Assembly: GCA_944363575.1 (NCBI GenBank) | Contig: CALVUJ010000010.1 | Location: forward strand, 83,817-117,343 | Direction: 5' to 3' | Source of the DNA: an uncultured Bacilli bacterium | GTDB lineage: Bacteria > Bacillota_I > Bacilli_A > RFN20 > DUOF01 | Length of the DNA stretch: 33,527 bases | In this document: positions 18,445 to 26,725 of the stretch, piece after piece | Numbering within the stretch: position 1 is the stretch's first letter | How the letters are laid out: the number at the start of each line of letters is the position of its first letter | The notes under the pieces: generated by a model | Seen by the model: only the letters and a program-made list of their open reading frames with translations | Database searches by the model: none | Told to the model about the DNA's origin: nothing | Made by a program: the position numbers and the translations under genes

Positions 18445-19365
18445 ATGAATAAAAAGGTAGTGCTTATTGGTGGAGGTCATGGGTTATCTAATTTGGTTAA
18501 AGGTTTTAAAGATGATAATAGTTTGGATTTGACGATTGTTGTTTCTTCGGCGGACGATGGAGGGCATACTGGTAAAATAAGAAAGGAGTTTAAAATAGGT
18601 GCTGTTGGGGATTTAAGGATGGTTTTAAGTGAGTTAATTAAAGGAGATAGTTCCTTAAAAGAAATTTTTGATTATCGTTTTAATTTGTTGCATGGGGTAA
18701 GTAAAGTTAGTTTGGGTAACCTTATGATTACTTCTTTATGGTTAAAATATAAAGATATTGATAAAGTTATAGATTATTTTAGAATAAAGGAAGGAATTAG
18801 GGCTAAAGTCTTTTTATCTAGCAATAATCCAGTTACTTTGTGTGCGAAGTGTGGCAATGATGAAGTTATTGAGTGTGAGCATTTTATTGGGGAGAGTAAT
18901 CAAAAAATTGTTGATTTATATAGTGATGTTAAGGCTGAGTGTAATAAAGAAATGTTAGATGAGATTAAGCAGGCAGATATGATTGTGTTGGGTCCTGGTA
19001 GTTTGTATACAAGTGTAGGGGCAGTGTTGTGTATAGAAGAAATTAAGAAGGCTATTAATAGCAGTAAGGCTTCTTTAGTGTATGTGTGTAATATTATGAC
19101 TCAAGATGGGGAGACTAGAGGGTATAGTGTAGAGGAACATGAAAATGCATTATCTAGTATTATGGGAAGAAAAATAGATAGAGTTATTGTTAATAATGGA
19201 AAAGTAAGTGATGATGTGCTTGAAAGATATAAAAAGGAAAATAGTGAGTTTGTTTCTTGTAGAGAAGTTAAGGATTATTATGAATTTGGTGATTTGGTGG
19301 AGATAGTGGATGGTAAGGTTAGACATAATAGTGCTTTAACTAAAAAAATAATCTTGAGTCAATAA
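18445..19365 (+). CDS. yvcK: YvcK/CofD-family gluconeogenesis factor
   Basis: A 306-residue protein with the YvcK pattern: GGGHGLSNLVKGF nucleotide loop, SSADDGGHTGKIRKEF (family ADDGGSSGRLR), GAVGDLRMVL, LGPGSLYTSVGAVL and NIMTQDGETRGYSVEEH. YvcK binds UDP-sugars and is needed for gluconeogenic growth and envelope shape in Bacillus and Listeria. ATG 18445 is eight bases after AGGTG; the longer frame from 18427 has no ribosome site. The usual neighbours RapZ/YvcJ and WhiA are absent, so the gene stands outside its classic operon. Confidence 0.9.
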   Translation: MNKKVVLIGGGHGLSNLVKGFKDDNSLDLTIVVSSADDGGHTGKIRKEFKIGAVGDLRMVLSELIKGDSSLKEIFDYRFNLLHGVSKVSLGNLMITSLWLKYKDIDKVIDYFRIKEGIRAKVFLSSNNPVTLCAKCGNDEVIECEHFIGESNQKIVDLYSDVKAECNKEMLDEIKQADMIVLGPGSLYTSVGAVLCIEEIKKAINSSKASLVYVCNIMTQDGETRGYSVEEHENALSSIMGRKIDRVIVNNGKVSDDVLERYKKENSEFVSCREVKDYYEFGDLVEIVDGKVRHNSALTKKIILSQ

Positions 19366-19394
19366 TAGACAAAAAATATATATGGTGTTATAAT
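19366..19394 (+). promoter_or_regulatory. promoter of acpP-yqeY-tRNA-Trp
   Basis: TAGACA (19366-19371), a 17-base spacer and TATAAT (19389-19394) with an extended TGT upstream form a near-consensus promoter 18 bases before the acpP ATG. It should drive acpP, yqeY and the tRNA to the terminator at 20170. Confidence 0.7.
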
Positions 19395-19411
19395 CTTTTT
19401 GAGGTGTTAAT

Positions 19412-19636
19412 ATGAACTATTTTGAAGAATTTAAAAGTATTATTGGGGCTAAAACAGGGGATGCTAGTAAGATTACGATGGATTCTAATTTAAAGGAATT
19501 AGGGTTAGATTCTTTGGATTTAGTGGAGATTATTTTAGATGGAGAAGATAGATTAGGTATTAAGTTTGAGAATGAAGAATTATTGAAATTTGTTACTGTT
19601 GGTGATGTTGTTAAAAGTGCGGAGAGTAAGAAATAA
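19412..19636 (+). CDS. acpP: acyl carrier protein
   Basis: The 74-residue acidic protein carries the phosphopantetheine site in LKELGLDSLDLVEIILDGED, with S34 as attachment residue, and has the usual four-helix length. GAGGTG lies shortly before the ATG. It carries acyl chains for lipid or lipoate metabolism. No fatty-acid synthase genes are nearby, so what loads it cannot be told from the window. The stop overlaps the ATG of yqeY by one base. Confidence 0.93.
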   Translation: MNYFEEFKSIIGAKTGDASKITMDSNLKELGLDSLDLVEIILDGEDRLGIKFENEELLKFVTVGDVVKSAESKK

Positions 19637-20064
19637 TGCTGTTTCAAGATATTAAAAAGGCTAATGTTGAGGCTTTAAAGAATAAAGATAGTAATGCTAG
19701 AGCTATTTACTCCGTTTTAATTAATAAGTGTATGCTTTTAGAGATTAATAAAAGAGAGAAAGGCGAAGAATTAAAGGATGAGGATGTTATTTCTTTGATT
19801 CAAAAGACTATTAAGGAATTAGATGATGAAATAGAGAATTTTAAGAAGGTTAATAATACTTCTAGGGTTGAGCTTTTAAGTGGGCAAAAAGAATATATTG
19901 GAAAATTTTTGCCAGTAATGTTGAATGATGAGGAAATTAGTAGTATTATTAACGGGCTAGAAGATAAATCTATTCCTAGCATTATGAGGTATTTTAAAAC
20001 TAATTTTGCGGGTAAGTGTGATATGGGCAAGGTTAGTCAAATTGCTAAAAATTATCAAGGGTAA
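19636..20064 (+). CDS. yqeY: GatB/YqeY domain protein
   Basis: A 142-residue helical protein matching YqeY: an N-terminal LFQDIKKANVEALKNKD and the middle LLSGQKEYIGKFLPVMLNDEEI, then a C-terminal FAGKCDMGKVSQIAKN (family GxxDMGkvmk). The domain also ends the tRNA amidotransferase subunit GatB and is thought to bind tRNA; the free-standing form has no settled function. It begins inside the acpP stop (TAATG) and is followed 13 bases later by tRNA-Trp. A weak hairpin (AAGGG/CCCTT, 20057-20074) sits at its stop. Confidence 0.88.
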   Translation: MLFQDIKKANVEALKNKDSNARAIYSVLINKCMLLEINKREKGEELKDEDVISLIQKTIKELDDEIENFKKVNNTSRVELLSGQKEYIGKFLPVMLNDEEISSIINGLEDKSIPSIMRYFKTNFAGKCDMGKVSQIAKNYQG

Positions 20065-20077
20065 TATTGCCCTTTAT

Positions 20078-20151
20078 AGGAGCATAGTTCAATGGTAGAA
20101 TAACGGTCTCCAAAACCGCTGATGAGGGTTCAATTCCTTCTGCTCCTGCCA
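20078..20151 (+). tRNA. tRNA-Trp (CCA anticodon)
   Basis: The 74-base cloverleaf has acceptor strands AGGAGCA and TGCTCCT, anticodon loop CTCCAAA giving anticodon CCA, T-arm GAGGGTTCAATTCCTTC, and an encoded 3' CCA. It reads UGG only. Together with genes ending in TGA this supports the standard bacterial code. It is cotranscribed with yqeY. Confidence 0.95.
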
Positions 20152-20169
20152 TTTATTGTGTTATATAGG

Positions 20170-20193
20170 ATCTCCCATATAGGGAGATTTTTT
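20170..20193 (+). terminator. intrinsic terminator after tRNA-Trp
   Basis: A seven-base perfect stem, ATCTCCC and GGGAGAT, with a five-base loop is followed by a run of T. It closes the acpP-yqeY-tRNA unit. Confidence 0.85.
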
Positions 20194-20274
20194 ATTGGTA
20201 TTTGTATTATTTATTAATGTTTTTATTGTAGAAGTGTGCTCTATTTATTGAGCAATAAAAAAGTTTAAATTTAA

Positions 20275-20799
20275 TTATTTGTTAGTTTCTAAAAGTATCT
20301 CTATTTTTTTGCATTCTTCTTTTGGAAATTGACGATATTTTACTCCACATGAATCAAATAATTTCTTTGAAGCGATTGTTTCATTAGAAGAAGCGTATTT
20401 ATCAGATAAATAAATGACTTCTTTTATTCCTGATTGTATAATTTCTTTAGCACATTCATTACAAGGGAATAAATCAACATATATTTTAGCATTTTCAAAG
20501 TCTTTTCTATTTCCACGATAATTTAAAATAGCATTTCTTTCAGCATGAACAACATACAAGTATTTTGTGCCTAAAGGATTTCCTTCTCGTTCCCAAGGGA
20601 AGTTATCATCTTCATATCCGTTAGGGGCTCCATTATACCCAATAGATAAAATCCTGTTGTCAAGGTTGACAATACAGGCACCTACTTGGGTGTTGGGGTC
20701 TTTGCTTCTTTGTGCAGAGAGTTTAGCTATAGCCATAAAATAAGTGTCCCAAGTTAAATAATCTTTTCTTTTTCTTCCTAAAATAACATTATTATCCAT
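20275..20799 (-). CDS. comEB: dCMP deaminase (ComEB-like)
   Basis: A 174-residue zinc deaminase: H85 and E87 in [10 protein letters not shown] and C113/C116 in [10 protein letters not shown] form the zinc and proton-shuttle site, and [20 protein letters not shown] is the conserved dCMP/tRNA-deaminase family opening. It converts dCMP to dUMP, the substrate of thymidylate synthase, and the divergent neighbour is a ThyX-like protein, so the pair covers dTMP supply. The frame extends two codons further up to an ATG at 20805, but that ATG is part of the ribosome site GGAGGATG; ATG 20799 has six-base spacing. About 80 gene-free bases separate its stop from the tRNA terminator. Confidence 0.92.
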   Translation of the reverse strand: MDNNVILGRKRKDYLTWDTYFMAIAKLSAQRSKDPNTQVGACIVNLDNRILSIGYNGAPNGYEDDNFPWEREGNPLGTKYLYVVHAERNAILNYRGNRKDFENAKIYVDLFPCNECAKEIIQSGIKEVIYLSDKYASSNETIASKKLFDSCGVKYRQFPKEECKKIEILLETNK

Positions 20800-20823
20800 A
20801 AACATCCTCCATTACTTTTTTTG

Positions 20824-20832
20824 ATTATAGCA
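20824..20832 (-). promoter_or_regulatory. extended -10 promoter of comEB
   Basis: Read on the minus strand the sequence is TGCTATAAT, a perfect extended -10, about 25 bases before the comEB ATG. No clear -35 is visible. Confidence 0.5.
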
Positions 20833-20914
20833 TAGGATGGTTTGCTAGTACATAATTAAATAATGTTTATATGTTTGTGATATTTTTGACTTGTGTTAGG
20901 TATGAAATTAGTTC

Positions 20915-20942
20915 TTGACAATTAATTTTAATGTTATAAAAT
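20915..20942 (+). promoter_or_regulatory. promoter of the thyX-like gene
   Basis: A consensus TTGACA (20915-20920) is followed 16 bases later by TAAAAT (20937-20942), about 45 bases before the ATG. It lies in the divergent spacer opposite the comEB promoter. Confidence 0.65.
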
Positions 20943-20987
20943 GAAGTTGTGATGTATTAAAAAACGTGAAAAAAAGAGGTGTTATAT

Positions 20988-22181
20988 ATGGAGAAATTTA
21001 ATATTAAAATCAGTATTTTGCCAAACATTTATAGAAAAGAAGATGGTATTTTTGATAGAGAAAATGCTTTAAATTTAAGTGGTAAAATAGCAGGTGTTTG
21101 CTATGATAAAGAAGGGTTTGAGCACTTAGAAAACGAGCCGATTGAAAAAACGACAAAAAGAATAGAGAGAACTCTAACTGGTGGGCATCATAGTGTATAT
21201 GATCATGTTAATATAAGTTTTAATATTAGTGGTTTACCTAAAATATTAGCCATGGTTTTAAATAATGAACATCAATATACAACTAGTGAAAAAAGTGCTA
21301 GATATACACCAGTAGAGGTTAGAGGTGATTCGATTATCACTAGTGATGAAGTAAATTTATATAATAAATGGATGGAAATTTTTAAAGTAAAAATTAAAGA
21401 AAATTATGGATATATTTATGATGATAGTAAAATTGTGAAACTAGCACAAGAAAATGCTAGGTATATGGTTACGGTGTTTATGCCTACAGAAATGATATAT
21501 ACGACATCTTTAAGACAAATTAATTATATTGCTTCTTGGATGAATGATTATATTAAAGGAGCTAATAAGGAAGATGATTTTGAAAGAAAATTATCTATTG
21601 TTATGGAAGAATTTGTAAATGAATTAAAGCGATTAGATGTGTTTGAAGAAAGGTTAAATCGTAATGAAAAGAATAGAAAACTTAGTTTATTTGGTGATTG
21701 TTTAGGTGAAGAAGAATATTTTGGTAGAGTGTATAACACAACATATGAAGGGACATTTGCTCAGTTAGCACAAGCACATAGACATAGAACATTAGACTAT
21801 AAAATGGAAAGATTAGAAAATAAAAAGTATTATATTCCACCAATTATTAGAGATGATAAAGTTTTAGTTGAGGAATGGATGAAGGATATTTTATCGCTAA
21901 GGAATATTCATCCTCAAGGAGAAATAGTTTTAATTAATGAAAAGGGAAAATACGAAGATTTTATTTTGAAGTGTAAAGAAAGGTTATGTAGTGCTGCTCA
22001 ACTTGAGATTGCACAGCAAACGGCTGAGACATTGAAGAAATATGCGACAAGAACGGGAGATAAATTTATCGTAGAAGATATTAAAAATTATTTGAGGGGA
22101 GCAAGGTGTACATTCCTAGATTATAGTTGTCCTAAAGATTGTGGTTTTAAAGAAGGAAAAACACTTACAAGAAGAATTTAA
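20988..22181 (+). CDS. thyX: ThyX-like flavin-dependent thymidylate synthase, long form
   Basis: At 397 residues it is longer than common ThyX (about 220-300). The first half holds GGHHSVYDHVNISFNISG, the usual 'HxSPxEHxxxxFxi' element, then NEHQYTTSEKSARYTP, a variant of RHRxxSxNExSxRY, and a helix ending in TTSLRQINYIASW. The second half repeats parts of the pattern: TFAQLAQAHRHRTLDYKM supplies an RHR triplet, and AAQLEIAQQTAE follows near residues 335-350. The C-terminus is cysteine-rich (CTFLDYSCPKDCGFKEG). ThyX makes dTMP from dUMP with FADH2 and methylene-tetrahydrofolate. ATG 20988 is six bases after AGGTG. Codons are A-richer (CCA, ACA, GCA) than in most + strand genes. The ThyX family call is good; retained activity is less certain. 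Confidence 0.8.
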   Translation: MEKFNIKISILPNIYRKEDGIFDRENALNLSGKIAGVCYDKEGFEHLENEPIEKTTKRIERTLTGGHHSVYDHVNISFNISGLPKILAMVLNNEHQYTTSEKSARYTPVEVRGDSIITSDEVNLYNKWMEIFKVKIKENYGYIYDDSKIVKLAQENARYMVTVFMPTEMIYTTSLRQINYIASWMNDYIKGANKEDDFERKLSIVMEEFVNELKRLDVFEERLNRNEKNRKLSLFGDCLGEEEYFGRVYNTTYEGTFAQLAQAHRHRTLDYKMERLENKKYYIPPIIRDDKVLVEEWMKDILSLRNIHPQGEIVLINEKGKYEDFILKCKERLCSAAQLEIAQQTAETLKKYATRTGDKFIVEDIKNYLRGARCTFLDYSCPKDCGFKEGKTLTRRI

Positions 22182-22196
22182 TTAAGTGATAGAAAG

Positions 22197-22222
22197 CTAC
22201 TGATAGTATCAGTAGTTTTTTT
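22197..22222 (+). terminator. intrinsic terminator after thyX
   Basis: A perfect eight-base stem, CTACTGAT and ATCAGTAG, with an AGT loop is followed by seven T. It ends 16 bases after the thyX stop. Confidence 0.9.
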
Positions 22223-22232
22223 ATTAATCATT

Positions 22233-22241
22233 TGTTATAAT
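22233..22241 (+). promoter_or_regulatory. extended -10 promoter of the MBL-fold gene
   Basis: TGTTATAAT is an extended -10 placed directly after the T-tract of the thyX terminator, 22 bases before the ATG at 22264. Any -35 would overlap the terminator and is poor. Confidence 0.5.
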
Positions 22242-22263
22242 GAATATTGAGGTGACGTGTAGA

Positions 22264-22866
22264 ATGATAGATGTTAATTATCATAGTTCAATTAGAATAG
22301 GTGATGTTTATGTTGATCCTTATGGGATTAGAGAAAAGAGGAGTGACGCTAAGTATATTTTTATTACACATAGTCATTATGATCATTTGTCTTTTGAAGA
22401 TATAGATAAAGTTATTAATAAAGATACGATTATTATTGGTACTCAAGATGTTATTAGTGAAGTTAGTAAAAAGTATAAAAATGGTGTTTTAGTAGTGGAG
22501 AGAGATCATGAGTATGAACTAGATGATATAAGTTTTTCTACTTTTCCATCATATAACATTAGTAAGCCATTTCATCCTTTAAGTAATGGTTGGGTTGGGT
22601 ATGTTTTAAATATTGGTAATGTTTTGTATGCGATAGTAGGTGATAGCGATTTGACTAGTGAACTTAAAAAGGTTAAGTGCGATGTATTGTTTGTGCCAAT
22701 TGGGGGAACATATACGATGAATGCTAGGGAAGCTAGTGAATTAACGAATATTATTAGGCCTAGGTTAGTAATTCCTGTTCACTATAATGCGATTGTTGGT
22801 AACAAAAATGATGAAAAAGAATTTATAGATGGTTTAAAGAATATCGAATATAAGGTTTATTTATAA
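22264..22866 (+). CDS. MBL-fold metal-dependent hydrolase (UlaG-like)
   Basis: The 200-residue protein has the metallo-beta-lactamase fold: HSSIRIGDVYVDPYG opening, metal motif THSHYDHLS (HxHxDH), metal Asp in IVGDSDLT, and a late His in IPVHYNAIVG. The short length and opening match the UlaG/YtnP-like 'UPF0173' hydrolases, whose substrates range from lactones to cyclic phosphates and RNA. ATG 22264 follows AGGTG by nine bases; the open frame upstream to 22240 overlaps the promoter. Two isolated-gene features, its own promoter and the terminator just before it, suggest a single-gene unit. Confidence 0.87.
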   Translation: MIDVNYHSSIRIGDVYVDPYGIREKRSDAKYIFITHSHYDHLSFEDIDKVINKDTIIIGTQDVISEVSKKYKNGVLVVERDHEYELDDISFSTFPSYNISKPFHPLSNGWVGYVLNIGNVLYAIVGDSDLTSELKKVKCDVLFVPIGGTYTMNAREASELTNIIRPRLVIPVHYNAIVGNKNDEKEFIDGLKNIEYKVYL

Positions 22867-22879
22867 AAAGGTTGTTTTG

Positions 22880-22908
22880 TTGGAAATTATGGTTGTTTAT
22901 TGTATAAT
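22880..22908 (+). promoter_or_regulatory. promoter of the Sel1-repeat gene
   Basis: TTGGAA (22880-22885) and a perfect TATAAT (22903-22908) are 17 bases apart, 30 bases before the ATG. Confidence 0.65.
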
Positions 22909-22937
22909 TTTGTTAGTTTGAGGAATAAGGTGAGATA

Positions 22938-24506
22938 ATGGCTAAGTTTAGAAGTAAATATGAATCAATGATTTTTGAAAATATTGAAGAAATAATGGAT
23001 TTGGCTTTAGATGGTGATGCAACTTCACAATATTATTTGGGTATTTATTATGCGAGTCCAGAGTGTGAAGAGTATGATTTGAAGAAAGCTTTTAGTTGGT
23101 TTTATAAGTCTGCAGAGCAAGGGTTTGTTAGTGCACAGTGTAATGTTGGGGTTTGTTATGCGAATGGTATTGGTGTTGAGCAGGATTTTTCGAAGGCTAT
23201 TTATTGGTTTGTAGAGGCTGCGAAACAAAACGATGAAACGAGTATTTTTAATTTAGGATTAAGTTATTTTAATGGTAATGGTGTTTCTCAAAGCTATGAA
23301 AAAGCCATTTATTGGTATAAAAAAGCGATGGAATTAGGTAATGAGCATGCTGAATTTGTTTTAGCATTATGTTACTTAAATGGTACAGGTATAGAGCAAG
23401 ATTCTAAGAAGGCACTTAAGCATTTTGCTAATGCGGCTAGAAATGGGCATGTTGAAGCATGTTATAATTTAGGTTATTGTTATGAGTATGGAATAGGAAG
23501 TAAACCTAATTTAAATAAAGCTTTAGATTATTATGAGTTGGCAGCTAAACAGGGTAATGATTATGCGATAGGTAGATTAGGGTTATATTATCATGATAAT
23601 AAATATTACAAAGAAGCTTTTGATTGTTTTGAGATATCGGCGAAAAAGGGAAATATGAAGTCAACTTATTATTTAGCTAAGTGTTATGAAAGTGGGTTAG
23701 GTTGCGTAGCTAATCCAGAGTTGGCATTTAAATTATTAAAGATTGTATCAAGTGAAGGAGATAATGATGCTTTATATGATTTAGGGCTATGTTATTTGTA
23801 TGGTATAGGTTGTGAAAAAAACGAGAAAGAAGCTTATATTTGCTTTAATATTTGTAAGGATGAAGGTGTTATTGAGGCTAATAGTGCTTTAGGATATTGT
23901 TGTTTAAATGGGATTGGTACTGAAAAGGATTATAGTAAAGCAGTATCTTTGTTTGTAGATGGCGTTAATATGGGTGATTCTGTTAGTCATTACAATCTAG
24001 CGTTTTGTTATGCAAAAGGGTTAGGTATTGTTAAGGATGATGGAAAAGCTTTTGATTTGCTTAAAATATCTGCGGAGATGGGTGATTTTTATTCACAATA
24101 TTATTTAGGTAAGTGTTATGAGTTTGGTAATTATTGTAATATTGATTATAAGTTGGCTAAGTATTGGTATAAATGTTCTTTAAAAAATGAGTGTGATGAT
24201 GCTTTGATTTGTTTGGGTGACTTATATATGGATGGTAAAGGTGTGAAGGTTAATTATAAGAAAGCTAATAAATTATATAAGGTTGCTTATGAGAAGGGTG
24301 CTAGAGATAGTGAGATTTATTATGGCGTTTCTTGTTTGTTTAATAATGAGTTTAAAGAAGGATATGAATTATTAAATAAATATCGTGATAGTGATAATTA
24401 TATGGCTCTTTCTTTTTTAGAAATTTGTGATAGATATGGTGTTGGTACAAGTGTTAGTGAGAAAAAGGCTGATGAGTGTAGGAAAATGTTAAAAAAAGCA
24501 CGGTAG
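22938..24506 (+). CDS. Sel1-repeat (TPR-like) protein
   Basis: The 522-residue protein is almost wholly built of about a dozen 36-residue Sel1-like repeats, with the recurring pattern A-x-x-x-L-G-x-x-Y-x-x-G-x-G-x-x-x-x-x-x-K-A-x-x-W (for example NLGLSYFNGNGVSQSYEKAI). A few units are shortened or degenerate near residues 210-235 and at the C-terminus. There is no signal peptide or membrane anchor, so it is expected to be cytosolic, forming a curved helical scaffold for protein partners. AAGGTGAG precedes the ATG. Such proteins act as adaptors in signalling or stress; no partner is visible here. Confidence 0.9.
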   Translation: MAKFRSKYESMIFENIEEIMDLALDGDATSQYYLGIYYASPECEEYDLKKAFSWFYKSAEQGFVSAQCNVGVCYANGIGVEQDFSKAIYWFVEAAKQNDETSIFNLGLSYFNGNGVSQSYEKAIYWYKKAMELGNEHAEFVLALCYLNGTGIEQDSKKALKHFANAARNGHVEACYNLGYCYEYGIGSKPNLNKALDYYELAAKQGNDYAIGRLGLYYHDNKYYKEAFDCFEISAKKGNMKSTYYLAKCYESGLGCVANPELAFKLLKIVSSEGDNDALYDLGLCYLYGIGCEKNEKEAYICFNICKDEGVIEANSALGYCCLNGIGTEKDYSKAVSLFVDGVNMGDSVSHYNLAFCYAKGLGIVKDDGKAFDLLKISAEMGDFYSQYYLGKCYEFGNYCNIDYKLAKYWYKCSLKNECDDALICLGDLYMDGKGVKVNYKKANKLYKVAYEKGARDSEIYYGVSCLFNNEFKEGYELLNKYRDSDNYMALSFLEICDRYGVGTSVSEKKADECRKMLKKAR

Positions 24507-24520
24507 AATGGTATTTTAAA

Positions 24521-24549
24521 TTGATATCTTATAATAAAAAAGGTAAAAT
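24521..24549 (+). promoter_or_regulatory. possible promoter of the rnr-smpB operon
   Basis: TTGATA (24521-24526) and TAAAAT (24544-24549) are 17 bases apart, but they would leave a leader of only about 12 bases. A perfect TATAAT at 24530-24535 without a clear -35 is the alternative. Confidence 0.4.
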
Positions 24550-24568
24550 GATATTATAGGATGTGGTT

Positions 24569-26725
24569 GTGTTGTTAAAAGAAGAAATTATTGAGGCAAT
24601 GAGTAGTAGAAAATATAAACCAGCGGAAGAAAGTGCTTTCGTTGAGTTTTTTTCTAATTATGATAAAGAAGAAGTTTTAGAAGCTCTTAGAGAATTACAA
24701 GAAGATTATACTATTATGGTAAGTAGTAAAGGTAACTTGATATTAGCTAGTAGTAAGGGTTATTTTAAGGGCGTTGTTACTGGTGTTTTTGATGATCATA
24801 TTTATGTTAAAATTGATAAGTATGATAGGGATCTTAAGATTGATAAGAATCGTAAGGAGATCGTTTTACCTAAAGATGAAGTTTTGATTCATTTGGCAGA
24901 GAATGAAGAGTTTGTGAAGGTTATTAATCGCAATATGAAAACGTTAGTTGGGGAGATTTGTATGGAGGAGACTAGTAAGGGTAATTACGAGTATTCTATT
25001 ATTCCTCAAAGCAAGAAAATTAATTTAAAATTAAAGTTAGATAAGAGTGATTGTGCTAATTTAGTTAATGGGCATAAAGTTGTGTATGAGTTAGTTTCTA
25101 CGAAGCTTGGGATAGTACCAATAGTTAAGAAAATTATAGGGTATAAAGATGATCCTAGAGTAGATATTTTATCGTATGTTATAGAAGCTGATGCTCCAGT
25201 AGATTTTAGTGAAGAGTGTTTAAAAGAAGCAGAAGAAGTTTCTAGAGATGTTAATGAAGATGATTTAAGAGTAAGAGAAGATTTTAGAAATCGTATGATT
25301 TATACAATTGATGGGGCAGATGCGAAGGATTTTGATGATGCAGTAGAAGTTTATAAAAGAGATGATGGAGGATATCATATTGGTGTTCATATTGCAGATG
25401 TTTCTTCTTTTGTTAAAAAGGATGGTAATATTGATAAGGATGCAGTGGAAAGAGGGACTTCTATTTATCTGATATATTCAGTTATTCCTATGCTTCCTCA
25501 AATATTATCTAATGGTAAGTGTTCTTTAGTACCTCATCAAGACCGTTTAACAATGAGTTTTTTAATGAATATTGATGAAAAGGGTAATTTAGAAGATGGT
25601 GAGATTAAATTAGGGGTAATTAATTCTAAAAAAAGATTTACTTATGATGAAGTTAATAAAATAGTAGAAGATCATGATCCTGTAACTATTGAGAAAAATA
25701 AAGAGTTTGTGGAGATGCTTACTAATATGGTTGAGGCTTCTAAACTTATTAGAGCGAGGAGAGATGAAAGAGGGCAATTGGAATTAGATATTCCTGAAGC
25801 TAAAGTTTTAACTGATGATAATGGGCATCCAATTGATATTAAATTGAGATATCGTGGGTTAGCAGAAAAGGCAATTGAAGACTTAATGATTTTAACTAAT
25901 GAGTTTGTAGCATCCACTTTTTATAATATGAATCTTCCTTTTATGTATCGTGTACATGAGGCTCCTAGTGAAGAGAAAATAGAGAGATTTATGCATACTG
26001 CTAAAAGTATGGGACATAAAGTTCGTAATTTAAAGAATGGATATCATTCAAACAATGTTAGAGAAATATTAGAGGGTGAAGAAGATGACTTGAAGAAAAC
26101 GGTATTATCGTCATTACTTCTTCGTAGTTTACCTAAGGCTTATTATGGGCCTGAGAACATTGGGCATTTTGGGTTAGCAAGTGATGCGTATATGCAAGTT
26201 ACTTCTCCAATTAGAAGGTATCCTGATTTAGTGGCACATCGTTTAATTAAGAGTTATTTATTTGAACTTGGAAATTTTGAAAAGTTAAATTTTGATGAAA
26301 TTTTGAATTATTTATATGTAACTGGAGAAACAACTTCAATGCAAGAGAGAAGAGCCGAACAACTTGAAAGAGATGTTACTAAAATGAAAATGGCGGAGTA
26401 TATGGAAGATAAAGTTGGACAGGTTTTTGTTGGAAAGGTGTCAGGGTTTACGGAAAAAGGTATGTTTATTCAACTTCCTAATACTATTGAAGGATATGTT
26501 AAATTTGAGTATTTGATAGATGATACTTATGTTTATGATCGAGATAGAATGTTAGCGTTTGGTAAAAGAACTAATAGATTATATAAAATAGGTGATGAAT
26601 TTAAGGTAAGGGTTGCAAGAGCAAGTAAGAGTGAAGCTATCATTGATTTTTCTCCTAGTGAATATAAATTAAGTAAGAATAGTAGTGTTAATAAAAAAAA
26701 TAAGAGAAGGGACAGAAAAAGATAA
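24569..26725 (+). CDS. rnr: ribonuclease R
   Basis: About 718 residues, the usual RNase R/VacB length. An N-terminal winged-helix-like region and cold-shock domains (VTGVFDDHIYVKIDKYDRD) precede the RNB catalytic domain, with metal-binding aspartates in TIDGADAKDFDDAVEV, then HIADVSSFV, the QVTSPIRRYPDLVAHR motif, and a C-terminal S1 domain (GQVFVGKVSGFTEKGMFIQL) ending in a lysine/arginine-rich tail. It is a processive 3'-to-5' exoribonuclease that degrades structured RNA and the non-stop mRNAs released by tmRNA-SmpB. The start is uncertain: GTG 24563, GTG 24569 and TTG 24572 are in frame; 24569 is best spaced from AGGATG. Its stop abuts the smpB ATG. Confidence 0.95.
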   Translation: MLLKEEIIEAMSSRKYKPAEESAFVEFFSNYDKEEVLEALRELQEDYTIMVSSKGNLILASSKGYFKGVVTGVFDDHIYVKIDKYDRDLKIDKNRKEIVLPKDEVLIHLAENEEFVKVINRNMKTLVGEICMEETSKGNYEYSIIPQSKKINLKLKLDKSDCANLVNGHKVVYELVSTKLGIVPIVKKIIGYKDDPRVDILSYVIEADAPVDFSEECLKEAEEVSRDVNEDDLRVREDFRNRMIYTIDGADAKDFDDAVEVYKRDDGGYHIGVHIADVSSFVKKDGNIDKDAVERGTSIYLIYSVIPMLPQILSNGKCSLVPHQDRLTMSFLMNIDEKGNLEDGEIKLGVINSKKRFTYDEVNKIVEDHDPVTIEKNKEFVEMLTNMVEASKLIRARRDERGQLELDIPEAKVLTDDNGHPIDIKLRYRGLAEKAIEDLMILTNEFVASTFYNMNLPFMYRVHEAPSEEKIERFMHTAKSMGHKVRNLKNGYHSNNVREILEGEEDDLKKTVLSSLLLRSLPKAYYGPENIGHFGLASDAYMQVTSPIRRYPDLVAHRLIKSYLFELGNFEKLNFDEILNYLYVTGETTSMQERRAEQLERDVTKMKMAEYMEDKVGQVFVGKVSGFTEKGMFIQLPNTIEGYVKFEYLIDDTYVYDRDRMLAFGKRTNRLYKIGDEFKVRVARASKSEAIIDFSPSEYKLSKNSSVNKKNKRRDRKR

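Noticed and set aside
20226-20243. Hairpin TGCTC...GAGCA downstream of comEB as a terminator
   Set aside because: On the minus strand no T-run follows it, and on the + strand it is followed by A-rich sequence.
22938-24506. DNA-level tandem repeat or CRISPR-like array in the Sel1 gene
   Set aside because: The periodicity is at protein level (Sel1 repeats); the nucleotide units are too diverged, and no CRISPR repeats were seen anywhere.
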